Of a stretch of 22,490 nt of DNA, positions 8,690 to 15,516 are shown piece by piece. A model generated the notes under the pieces. It searched no databases. It saw only the letters and a program-made list of their open reading frames with translations, and was not told the origin of the DNA. A program made the translations under genes and the position numbers. The stretch is from positions 1 to 22,490 of the forward strand of contig DAOWNM010000006.1 of the NCBI GenBank assembly GCA_030642565.1, read 5' to 3'. Source of the DNA: Bacteroidota bacterium. GTDB taxonomy: Bacteria; Bacteroidota; Bacteroidia; Bacteroidales; GCA-2748055. Position 1 is the stretch's first letter; every line of letters begins with the position of its first letter.

Positions 8690-8697
8690 CAAAATTA
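8690..8697 (-). promoter_or_regulatory. -7 box of the purA promoter
   Basis: TAATTTTG on the minus strand, an exact TAnnTTTG match, ending 21 bases before the purA ATG at 8668. A T-run rather than a TTG sits where the -33 element would be. Confidence 0.5.
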
Positions 8698-8748
8698 ACC
8701 GGGTAGCCTGTATTTAAATCCGCATAAAATTAAGAAAAAAACCGGTAC

Positions 8749-9204
8749 CTATTTGTTATCGTCCTTGCTAATCTTGCTCCTTCCGTAGATATAGAGGGAG
8801 TGGTGACTGGAAGTAAAGTTGTTGAGCTCGCATGCAGTCTTGATGATCTCCTCAATCCTGGGGTCACAAAATTCGATCACATTGCCAGAATCCATATCGA
8901 TCATGTGATCATGTTGCATGCACTGGTATGCCTTTTCAAACTGGGCTATGTTTCTACCAAACTGATGTTTCACAACCAGGTTGCAGTCGAGCAGCAATTC
9001 AATGGTATTGTAAAGTGTGGCCCTGCTTACCCGGTAGTTTTTGTTCTTCATAAAGATATAGAGGGACTCTATATCGAAGTGACCATCCCTGGAGTAAATC
9101 TCATCCAGGATGGCATAGCGTTCAGGTGTTTTTCGGTGCCCTTTTCCTTCCAGATAATCAGTGAAGATTTGCTTTACTGTCTCCTTGGTCTCCTCTAGCA
9201 CCAT
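8749..9204 (-). CDS. Fur-family transcriptional regulator lacking structural-zinc cysteines
   Basis: A 151-residue protein of the ferric-uptake-regulator family. Residues 20-75 form the winged-helix DNA-binding part (R-K-T-P-E-R-Y-A-I-L, then S-R-A-T-L-Y-N-T-I-E-L). Residues 95-150 are the dimerisation and metal-binding part, with the family signature H98-D-H100 followed by M-I-D-M. The two C-x-x-C pairs that hold structural zinc in Fur, PerR and Zur are not there: residues 103-106 are D-M-D-S and residues 143-146 are S-K-I-S. The regulatory metal site could still form from H42, H80, H98, H100 and nearby acids. Whether it senses iron, peroxide or another signal cannot be decided. Possible operator repeats lie just upstream (9207-9215 and 9222-9242). 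Confidence 0.92.
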   Translation of the reverse strand: MVLEETKETVKQIFTDYLEGKGHRKTPERYAILDEIYSRDGHFDIESLYIFMKNKNYRVSRATLYNTIELLLDCNLVVKHQFGRNIAQFEKAYQCMQHDHMIDMDSGNVIEFCDPRIEEIIKTACELNNFTSSHHSLYIYGRSKISKDDNK

Positions 9205-9206
9205 AA

Positions 9207-9242
9207 TTAGTCTAAGTAAAAATTACAGTGCAATATAGTAAT
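9207..9242 (-). promoter_or_regulatory. Possible fur promoter/operator region with two inverted repeats
   Basis: Directly upstream of the Fur-family ATG there is a 4-1-4 inverted repeat TTAG-T-CTAA (9207-9215) and a wider one, ATTAC (9222-9226) with GTAAT (9238-9242). Between them, on the minus strand, is TAATTTTT (9218-9225), one base off the -7 consensus. Fur-type regulators often control themselves through such short palindromes. The repeats are short enough to be chance in AT-rich DNA. Confidence 0.25.
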
Positions 9243-9274
9243 AATTTTAATTTAGAACAGATAAAAGTAAATTT

Positions 9275-11494
9275 TCACTCCTTCACTTCAATACGGTGGA
9301 CAGATTCCACTCCGCGAAGTTTCATCAGGTTAAGAATCAGGTTATTGAGGTCTTTCGTATTGTGTACATAGAGGTCAATGGTGCCATCGAAAATACCATC
9401 ATGACCGTGCAGGTTGATGGTCCGCATACTGATGTTTAACTCTTTGGTGATGGTGTTGGTAATGGTGTTGTATACCCCAAACCGGTCCCAACCGTTCAAC
9501 TGTATTTTTGCAAGGTAGGAGAGTACTTTGTGCTGGGTCCACTTGGCAGCTACAAGCTTATCTCCCTGACTCGACATAATCTTAACAGCAGTGCTGCAGT
9601 CAGTCCGGTGAACCAGTACAGTGCCATCATTCTGTCGCACGGCTACCACTTCATCGCCGGGAATGGGATTGCAGCATTTTGCCAGCTGGTAATGGCTCAT
9701 CTCATTTCCAACACTCTCCCGGAGTATCAGAGTGCCCCTGGAATCATACTCCTCTTTTTTCTCAGTTTTTTTCTGTGATCTGCCTACTGACAGGTCCCAA
9801 ACCCTGACCCATTTGTTCTTTGTGTTCTTACTGAGTATCTCCTTCAGGTTGTCCAGGGTGATGATCCCGCTTCCTATTTTCGAGTAGAGCTCGTCCTTAT
9901 GAGTGGAGTCATAAGCAGGTACCAGCTTTTTCAGGATTCTTGAACTGGGCGTCAGATTGAGCTCTTTCAGCTTATCGATCAGGATCTGTTTCCCCACCTC
10001 GGTACGGTTCTTTGTCTCAGCTTTCAGCGCATTTTTTATGGCTGTTTTGGCTTTGACTGTGCTGACAAATTGATACCACTCCAGGGTGGGCTTCTGAACT
10101 TCGGAAGAGAGGATCTCTACCTGGTCGCCGCTGCTCAAAATGTGGCTGAGCGGAACCAGCCTGTAGTTGACCTTGGCACCTATGGCTTTATTTCCGATCT
10201 CTGTATGGATCTCGTAGGCAAAGTCCAATGCAGTTGAGTCTTTTGGAAGGGTGATAATATGACCCTTGGGAGTAAAGACCATTATCTCCGAAGAGAAGAG
10301 GTTCAGTTTAAAATCGTCCAGAAACTCAAGTGCATTTCCCGAAGGGGTCTCCAGGGTCTCCCTGATTCGCTTGATCCATTTGTCCAGCTCCGATTCAGGT
10401 GAAGTTTTATCTTTGTATTTCCAGTGTGCCGCGAATCCCCTTTCCGCGATTTCATCCATCCGGTAGGATCGGATCTGTATCTCCATCCATTTGCCGTTGG
10501 GTCCCATAACAGTGGTATGTAGCGCCTCGTATCCATTGGCCTTAGGGGTGGATACCCAGTCGCGGATTCGCTCGGGTTTGGGTGCATAGATATCTGTGAT
10601 AATAGAGTAGATGTTCCAGCACTGTGTTTTTTCGGGAACACCCTCCCTGGGTTGGAAAACGATCCGGATGGCAAAGAGGTCATAAATCTCTTCGAAAGAG
10701 ACATTTTTCTGGTGCATTTTCTGCCAGACAGAGTAGATCGATTTGGGTCTACCCGAAATATCGAACTCAAATCCGTTGGTGTTAAGGGCGTCGATAATGG
10801 GAAGGGAGAAATGGTTGATCAGATGAAGGCGACGCTCTTCAGTGAGTTTGATTTTTTCTGATATTTCGTTGTATACTTCGGGATACCTGTACTTCAGACT
10901 GAGATCCTCAAGTTCGGACTTAACCCTGTAGAGACCCAGTCTATGTGCCAGTGGAGCATAGAGGTAGATGGTTTCACCGGCAATCTTGATCTGCTTGTTG
11001 CGGGGAAGGGAGCCAAGAGTGCGCATATTATGCAGACGGTCCGCCAGCTTTATAAAGATCACCCGTATGTCATCGGAAAGGGTGAGAAGCATTTTGCGGA
11101 AGTTTTCTGCCTGCAGCGAGTTGGATTCCTTGTCAAATACTCCGGAGATCTTGGTAAGACCATCAATGATGGATGCGATCTTTTTCCCAAAGGCATTCTC
11201 AATGTTTTCGATGGTCAGATCGGTATCTTCCACCACATCGTGAAGGATGGCGCAAACGGTACTGGTTACTCCCAGCCCAATCTCCTCGCTTACAATAAGA
11301 GCAGTCTCCAGCGGGTGTATAATATAAGGCTCTCCCGATTTTCTGTGTGTGCCCTTATGCGCCTCATTGGCCATCTTGAAAGCTTTCCGAATCAGCTTTT
11401 CATCTTTAGCCGACTTGCAATAGGAACTGTTTTGAATCAGCCGTTCAAGCAGGTTGTTAATCTTATGATCTTCTGTGAGTACCTTTTCCTCCAT
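9275..11494 (-). CDS. Bifunctional (p)ppGpp synthetase/hydrolase (RelA/SpoT family)
   Basis: A 739-residue long RSH protein that makes and degrades (p)ppGpp in the stringent response. With the ATG at 11494 as start, the hydrolase HD domain spans about 30-190, with H60, H85-D86, E89-D90 and L-A-D-R-L-H-N-M-R-T all intact, so hydrolysis should work. The synthetase domain (about 230-350) has G-R-P-K-S-I-Y-S, Y-E-A-L-H-T-T-V and the E-I-Q-I-R-S block. A TGS domain (about 400-460), a Cys-containing zinc-finger-like segment (A-K-C-C-N-P-I-P-G-D-E) and an ACT domain (about 665-735) follow. A GTG at 11527 would add 11 residues, but it falls on the last base of a perfect -7 promoter box, so the ATG is preferred. 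It may be the only long RSH in the genome, which cannot be seen here. Confidence 0.95.
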   Translation of the reverse strand: MEEKVLTEDHKINNLLERLIQNSSYCKSAKDEKLIRKAFKMANEAHKGTHRKSGEPYIIHPLETALIVSEEIGLGVTSTVCAILHDVVEDTDLTIENIENAFGKKIASIIDGLTKISGVFDKESNSLQAENFRKMLLTLSDDIRVIFIKLADRLHNMRTLGSLPRNKQIKIAGETIYLYAPLAHRLGLYRVKSELEDLSLKYRYPEVYNEISEKIKLTEERRLHLINHFSLPIIDALNTNGFEFDISGRPKSIYSVWQKMHQKNVSFEEIYDLFAIRIVFQPREGVPEKTQCWNIYSIITDIYAPKPERIRDWVSTPKANGYEALHTTVMGPNGKWMEIQIRSYRMDEIAERGFAAHWKYKDKTSPESELDKWIKRIRETLETPSGNALEFLDDFKLNLFSSEIMVFTPKGHIITLPKDSTALDFAYEIHTEIGNKAIGAKVNYRLVPLSHILSSGDQVEILSSEVQKPTLEWYQFVSTVKAKTAIKNALKAETKNRTEVGKQILIDKLKELNLTPSSRILKKLVPAYDSTHKDELYSKIGSGIITLDNLKEILSKNTKNKWVRVWDLSVGRSQKKTEKKEEYDSRGTLILRESVGNEMSHYQLAKCCNPIPGDEVVAVRQNDGTVLVHRTDCSTAVKIMSSQGDKLVAAKWTQHKVLSYLAKIQLNGWDRFGVYNTITNTITKELNISMRTINLHGHDGIFDGTIDLYVHNTKDLNNLILNLMKLRGVESVHRIEVKE

Positions 11495-11526
11495 TTTTTC
11501 TCTCCCATCCAGATGGACCTTCTTCA

Positions 11527-11534
11527 CAAAATTA
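11527..11534 (-). promoter_or_regulatory. -7 box of the (p)ppGpp synthetase/hydrolase promoter
   Basis: TAATTTTG on the minus strand, an exact TAnnTTTG match, ending 32 bases before the ATG at 11494. Its last G is the first base of the alternative GTG start, which argues against that start. No -33 TTG is evident. Confidence 0.5.
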
Positions 11535-11579
11535 GTGATTTAAGAGAAAGAGTGTTGATAACTGGAATTTTTTTTATGA

Positions 11580-13097
11580 TCAGGGATACAATACCGTCAC
11601 ATTCCCGGTAAAGGTCTTGAACAGTCCGGTATAATCGGTGTATTGGATAAAGTAGACATAGACGGCTTCATTTACAAACTCTCCACCCTGAAACCGCCCA
11701 TCCCATCCTTCACCGGGATCGGTAGTCTCAAACATTTTCCGTCCACCTCTGTCCACCACCATCATCACATACTCCCGGGGAGCAAAATCCATCTGAGGTT
11801 TAAATTCGAAGTTCATATCATTGCTGCCAGGGGTGAAGGCACTGGGTACCTGCATATGGGTTTCAATTGCAGCAGCGGTAATGTTTGAAAAACTATTCTC
11901 TTCCCTCCCCGTTTCATTGGGATTCCCTAACGCTATCACCCTGTATTGAACCTCTCCGGGTTGATATCCATTAATAACCGACTGGATAGGTTCCTGCCAC
12001 TGTGTGGCAAGGGGCCCCACCGTCTCAATATCAAAAAAATCACCACCATTGTTCCTTCGCTGGATAATATAACCGGCAAGCCCGGGTTCATAAGTTTCGT
12101 ATGGCGTCCAACTGAGGGTAACTACCTGGTCGTGCAGCTCATTTACAAGCAGAACGTTGTTTCCCCTGTTGGACGCAGAAACCACAATTGGTTTAGTGCA
12201 CTCAGCTGGCAGGAATATAGAATGTACCATGTACTGGTAACTGATACTGCCTGTTGGAAATTGGTCCTGAACCACCTGTGTGGATTCACTCACGTTCCAG
12301 CGTGTTTCCACCTCGGTAAATGGCGTATCAGAGTTGCTTCTTCTCAATACCCTGAAACTGGTTACCGGTCCGGTAATATCTGCGGTATACTGAAGCTCCA
12401 CAGTTGATTGGTCCACCACTGTTACATAGTCGATGATCAGTGTGGAGGGGGCCTGAGGGTAAAGTGTTGCCACAGTATCTATGGCTGAGAGGGAGATAAT
12501 CCCGCTGGTGTTAACGGTCTCAATATAGTAGTTATACGAAGTATCCCCATCCACATTTGTATGGGTATAGGATGTGGTGGAGGCCTGAACGAACTTAAGT
12601 AACTGGAATACACCGCCTGAAACAGCTCCGAAGACTTTGTATCCGGATATCTGTCCTTCCCAACCCTCATAACTGGTCCAATGAAGGTTGTTGGATTGTG
12701 TACAAAGATCGAATTCAACCGAAAGGTCTACGGCCCGGTGCACATTCTGTCCGAAGATGCTCTCATTGCCGGTACTGTCTTCAGCAGTTACTGCATAGGC
12801 AAGGTTTTTCAGCCCGCTTGTCATATGTTTAAACTGAAAGATATTGGATGAGAAGGAGAAGAGCTTCTCAAAGGAGTTATGAGCGTTCATCTTATAAAGA
12901 TGATAAGACTTGATATCGGTATCTGAACTGGGATTCCACTGAATCAGTACCCCGTTGTCGGTGTGGTCCACTGTTACCCTGATAAGGTCCGGAATATCAG
13001 GCAGATCCTGAGCCTGGGTCCTGACAGGAAACATAACCATGACCACCAGCAGGATTGCCGGACAGATGGTCCCCAGATATGTTCTTATCCCGGTCAT
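11580..13097 (-). CDS. Secreted fibronectin-type-III-like protein with gliding-motility/T9SS-type C-terminal domain
   Basis: A 505-residue exported protein. Residues 1-29 are a signal peptide ending T-Q-A-Q. Residues about 33-125 look like a fibronectin type III domain (I-Q-W-N-P-S-S-D-T-D-I-K-S-Y-H-L-Y); more Fn3-like units follow (for example W-T-P-Y-E-T-Y near 325-345). Residues about 415-505 match the C-terminal domain of gliding-motility-associated proteins: V-P-S-A-F-T-P-G-S-N-D, F-E-F-K-P, V-V-D-R-G-G, then G-W-D-G-R-F-Q-G and Y-V-Y-F-I-Q-Y at the end. In Bacteroidota this domain is a type B sorting signal for the type IX secretion system, so the protein is probably secreted or surface-attached. 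Its binding partner is unknown. It has its own -7 box upstream. Confidence 0.9.
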   Translation of the reverse strand: MTGIRTYLGTICPAILLVVMVMFPVRTQAQDLPDIPDLIRVTVDHTDNGVLIQWNPSSDTDIKSYHLYKMNAHNSFEKLFSFSSNIFQFKHMTSGLKNLAYAVTAEDSTGNESIFGQNVHRAVDLSVEFDLCTQSNNLHWTSYEGWEGQISGYKVFGAVSGGVFQLLKFVQASTTSYTHTNVDGDTSYNYYIETVNTSGIISLSAIDTVATLYPQAPSTLIIDYVTVVDQSTVELQYTADITGPVTSFRVLRRSNSDTPFTEVETRWNVSESTQVVQDQFPTGSISYQYMVHSIFLPAECTKPIVVSASNRGNNVLLVNELHDQVVTLSWTPYETYEPGLAGYIIQRRNNGGDFFDIETVGPLATQWQEPIQSVINGYQPGEVQYRVIALGNPNETGREENSFSNITAAAIETHMQVPSAFTPGSNDMNFEFKPQMDFAPREYVMMVVDRGGRKMFETTDPGEGWDGRFQGGEFVNEAVYVYFIQYTDYTGLFKTFTGNVTVLYP

Positions 13098-13146
13098 GTG
13101 ATCAATAAACGTATTTCCCGTATTAAATATTTCGGGATGCTCTATA

Positions 13147-13154
13147 CAAAGATA
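13147..13154 (-). promoter_or_regulatory. -7 box for the secreted Fn3-like protein
   Basis: TATCTTTG on the minus strand, an exact TAnnTTTG match, 49 bases before the ATG at 13097. It lies in the 118-base divergent region shared with the CLC gene. Confidence 0.45.
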
Positions 13155-13179
13155 ATAGTTCTAAATTGAGCATTCCCTA

Positions 13180-13208
13180 TTGTTCTGCAGGGTAAAATGT
13201 TAATTTTG
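13180..13208 (+). promoter_or_regulatory. Promoter of the CLC channel gene (-33 TTG and -7 TAATTTTG)
   Basis: The best promoter in the window: TTG at 13180-13182, an 18-base spacer, then TAATTTTG at 13201-13208, matching the Bacteroidota -33/-7 pattern. Only 7 bases separate the -7 box from the ATG at 13216, so the transcript should be leaderless or nearly so. Confidence 0.6.
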
Positions 13209-13215
13209 TCACTCT

Positions 13216-14988
13216 ATGTCCAAAAGCAGTTTTGTCCAAAGGGTTAATAGTTTTAAGATCAGGTACTTATCCGGTCACAGATTCCTCTATATTCTCTCTG
13301 CTTTTGTGGGTCTTGCCGTGGGTCTTGCCGCTGTAATTATCAAGAACCTGGTTCACCTTATACGCGAAGCGTTACAAAATGGTTTCCAGGGCGATTACAG
13401 CAGGTATTACATCTTTATTCTTCCCGTTGTAGGAATTGCTCTGACAGTGGTTTTTATCAAGTATATCAACAAGCGTCCTGTGGGGCACGGTATTCCCGGT
13501 GTACTCTTCTCTATTTCAAAGAACAATGGCATTATTCATTCCCACAACCTCTACTCCAATATCATCACAAGTGCGCTGACCGTTGGGTTTGGTGGATCGG
13601 TGGGACTGGAGGGGCCCACAGTGGCTACAGGGGGTGCAGTAGGTTCCAACATCGGAAGGGTCTTTAAACTGAACTACAAGGAGGTCACTTTGCTGATTTC
13701 ATGCGCCTCTGCTGGTGCCCTGTCGGCCATCTTCAAGGCACCCATTGCAGGGATTGTATTTGCCCTGGAGGTGATTATGCTCGATCTCACCATGTGGGCT
13801 GTGATTCCGCTGCTGATCGCTTCGGCAACTGGGGCCATGACCTCCTACCTCTTTCTGGGACAGAATGTACTCTACTCTTTTCAGCTCACCGAGCCCTTCA
13901 AGATGGGGGATATCCACTACTACCTGATTCTAGGAATCATTGTTGGATTGTTATCGGTTTATGTTACAAAGAGTTATATACGAATCTCCGACTTTTTTGA
14001 GAAAATTAAGAGTCCGTGGAAGAGGTTGCTGCTGGGCGGAGGAGTTCTCGGGGTGATTATCCTGATTTTTCCACCCCTTTATGGAGAGGGTTACGAGGTG
14101 GTGAATCAGGAGCTCAGGGGAGAGTTTTACCATCTCTTTGAAAACAGCTTTTTTGAAGGATGGCACCAGAGCTTTGGACTGCTGGTGGTCTATATGTTGC
14201 TGATTATCGGGTTTAAGGTAGTTGCTACTACGGTTACATTTGCTGCAGGTGGAATTGGTGGGATTTTTGCACCCACCCTCTTTATTGGGGCCAATACGGG
14301 TTTACTTTTCGGCCTTGTTCTGAATCAACTGGGGATCGATGTGTCGGTGAGCAATATGGCCCTGGTTGGGATGGCTGGCATGATTGCCGGTGTGGTTCAT
14401 GCACCTTTGACTGCGATCTTCCTGATTGCCGAGATTACCGGTGGATATGAACTCTTTTTACCGCTGATGCTTGCAGCCACTATCTCCTATGGCACGACCC
14501 GTTACTTTGTGAAGAATTCGGTCTACACAGTACAGCTGGCCAAACGTGGCGAGTTGATGACCCACCACAAGGACCGCAATATATTGCTGATGATGAAGGT
14601 GTCAGAGCTTATTGAGACCAACTTCAAAACTATACGTGCCGAAGATACCCTCCGCGACCTGGTGCATGTGATCACCACCTCAAGCAGGAACATTTACCCG
14701 GTAGTAGATGACCAGCACAACCTGAAAGGGATTGTAAAGCTGGACGACATCCGGCACATCATGTTCAACCAGGAGATGTATGATACAACAAAAATCAGCG
14801 ACCTGATGATCATTCCCGAATGGACCATCGAAACTACCGATCAGATGGAAGAGGTGGCCAGACAGTTCTCTGAAAGTGGCCGGTACAACATTCCTGTCCT
14901 GCAGAATGGAAAGTATCTTGGATTTGTCTCCCGTGCCCGGGTCTTCTCCTCCTACCGGGAGATGCTCAAGCACTTTTCGGACGATTAG
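13216..14988 (+). CDS. CLC-family chloride channel or H+/Cl- antiporter with CBS domain pair
   Basis: A 590-residue integral membrane protein. Residues about 20-430 form the CLC transmembrane core, starting with an N-terminal helix (about 23-45). Signatures are G-H-G-I-P (H91 where the chloride-binding serine of G-S-G-I-P usually sits), G-S-V-G-L-E-G-P with gating glutamate E132, and the late G-V-V-H-A-P-L-T-A-I-F-L-I-A-E-I-T-G-G block. Residues about 455-585 are a cytoplasmic CBS pair, which often binds nucleotides and tunes transport. It is not the fluoride clade by these motifs, but anion choice and channel versus antiporter cannot be settled. It lies upstream of the apr-qmo operon in the same direction, 98 bases away, with a hairpin and a separate promoter between them. 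A functional link is therefore possible but not shown. Confidence 0.93.
   Translation: MSKSSFVQRVNSFKIRYLSGHRFLYILSAFVGLAVGLAAVIIKNLVHLIREALQNGFQGDYSRYYIFILPVVGIALTVVFIKYINKRPVGHGIPGVLFSISKNNGIIHSHNLYSNIITSALTVGFGGSVGLEGPTVATGGAVGSNIGRVFKLNYKEVTLLISCASAGALSAIFKAPIAGIVFALEVIMLDLTMWAVIPLLIASATGAMTSYLFLGQNVLYSFQLTEPFKMGDIHYYLILGIIVGLLSVYVTKSYIRISDFFEKIKSPWKRLLLGGGVLGVIILIFPPLYGEGYEVVNQELRGEFYHLFENSFFEGWHQSFGLLVVYMLLIIGFKVVATTVTFAAGGIGGIFAPTLFIGANTGLLFGLVLNQLGIDVSVSNMALVGMAGMIAGVVHAPLTAIFLIAEITGGYELFLPLMLAATISYGTTRYFVKNSVYTVQLAKRGELMTHHKDRNILLMMKVSELIETNFKTIRAEDTLRDLVHVITTSSRNIYPVVDDQHNLKGIVKLDDIRHIMFNQEMYDTTKISDLMIIPEWTIETTDQMEEVARQFSESGRYNIPVLQNGKYLGFVSRARVFSSYREMLKHFSDD
13306..13329 (+). repeat. 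Perfect 12-bp tandem duplication inside the CLC gene
   Basis: GTGGGTCTTGCC occurs twice in a row (13306-13317 and 13318-13329), coding V-G-L-A-V-G-L-A in the first transmembrane helix. It stays in frame and lengthens the helix by one turn; it may be a replication-slippage duplication. Confidence 0.85.
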
Positions 14989-14993
14989 CTACG

Positions 14994-15011
14994 CTGAGCT
15001 CGCAAGCTCGG
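14994..15011 (+). terminator. Possible terminator hairpin after the CLC gene
   Basis: CTGAGCT (14994-15000), loop CGCA, AGCTCGG (15005-15011) pair over 7 bp with one G-T wobble, starting 6 bases after the CLC stop. It is followed by TTAA and mixed sequence rather than a clean T-run, so termination strength is uncertain. Confidence 0.4.
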
Positions 15012-15054
15012 TTAACTGCGTTGATTTTAAAATAATTCTAAAGTATTATTTAAT

Positions 15055-15062
15055 TATGTTTG
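15055..15062 (+). promoter_or_regulatory. -7 box of the apr-qmo operon promoter
   Basis: TATGTTTG, an exact TAnnTTTG match, ends 24 bases before the aprB ATG at 15087. No TTG lies at the expected -33 distance, which fits a promoter that needs an activator. The inverted repeat at 15058-15076 overlaps it. Confidence 0.5.
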
Positions 15063-15076
15063 TGTTGTTCACAAAC
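15058..15076. promoter_or_regulatory. Candidate operator: perfect 7-bp inverted repeat over the apr-qmo -7 box
   Basis: GTTTGTG (15058-15064), spacer TTGTT, CACAAAC (15070-15076): seven of seven bases are complementary. It covers the end of the -7 box and the expected transcription start. It could be a repressor site or a short hairpin at the 5' end of the mRNA. Its TGTG/CACA core vaguely recalls CRP/FNR-family sites, but the spacing differs. Confidence 0.4.
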
Positions 15077-15086
15077 CAAGCTACCT

Positions 15087-15500
15087 ATGCCAAGTTTTGT
15101 AATCAATGAGAAGTGCGATGGCTGCAAGGCTCAGGATCGTACTGCCTGCCAGTATATCTGTCCCAACGACCTGATGGTTCTTGATAAAGAGAGTAACAAG
15201 GCGTATAACAGGGCTGTCGATATGTGTTGGGAGTGCTACAGCTGTGTAAAGATCTGTCCCACACAGGCCATCGAGATCAGGGGCTATGCCGATTTTATGC
15301 CCCTTGGAGGGGTGGTACAACCATTAAGAAGCACCGATTCCATCATGTGGGCGGTCAGGTTCAGGAACAAGGTGGTGAAACGATTTAAATTTCCCATCCG
15401 GACCACACCCGAAGGTACCATAGAGCCTGATGCCGGTTACTCAACAGGAACAGAGGAGTTGAAGAGTCCTATGCTGAGAACTGAACCCGATTCCCTTTAA
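15087..15500 (+). CDS. aprB: Adenylylsulfate (APS) reductase, beta subunit
   Basis: A 137-residue ferredoxin-like subunit of dissimilatory APS reductase that carries two [4Fe-4S] clusters and feeds electrons to the FAD in AprA. Cluster ligands are all present: C10, C13, C21, C25 and C47, C50, C53, C57. The text follows AprB closely (K-C-D-G-C-K, A-C-Q-Y-I-C-P-N-D-L-M, then C-W-E-C-Y-S-C-V-K-I-C-P). W48, next to C47, matches the tryptophan thought to assist electron transfer in the Archaeoglobus enzyme. The C-terminal part (D-I/S-I-M-W, V-K-R-F-K-F-P-I-R-T-T-P-E-G) is the arm that wraps round AprA. The ATG at 15087 is chosen over a TTG at 15060 because homologs begin M-P-S/T-F and the TTG sits in the promoter box. 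First gene of the operon; aprA follows after 16 bases. Confidence 0.96.
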   Translation: MPSFVINEKCDGCKAQDRTACQYICPNDLMVLDKESNKAYNRAVDMCWECYSCVKICPTQAIEIRGYADFMPLGGVVQPLRSTDSIMWAVRFRNKVVKRFKFPIRTTPEGTIEPDAGYSTGTEELKSPMLRTEPDSL

Positions 15501-15516
15501 TCTAAAATCAAAAGTA

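Noticed and set aside
10943..11611. 222-codon plus-strand frame across the start of the (p)ppGpp synthetase/hydrolase gene
   Set aside because: Shadow of the conserved HD-domain coding region; no recognisable protein and no promoter.
15060..15086. TTG start giving aprB nine extra residues
   Set aside because: The TTG overlaps the -7 box and the expected transcription start, and AprB proteins begin at the M-P-S/T-F position.
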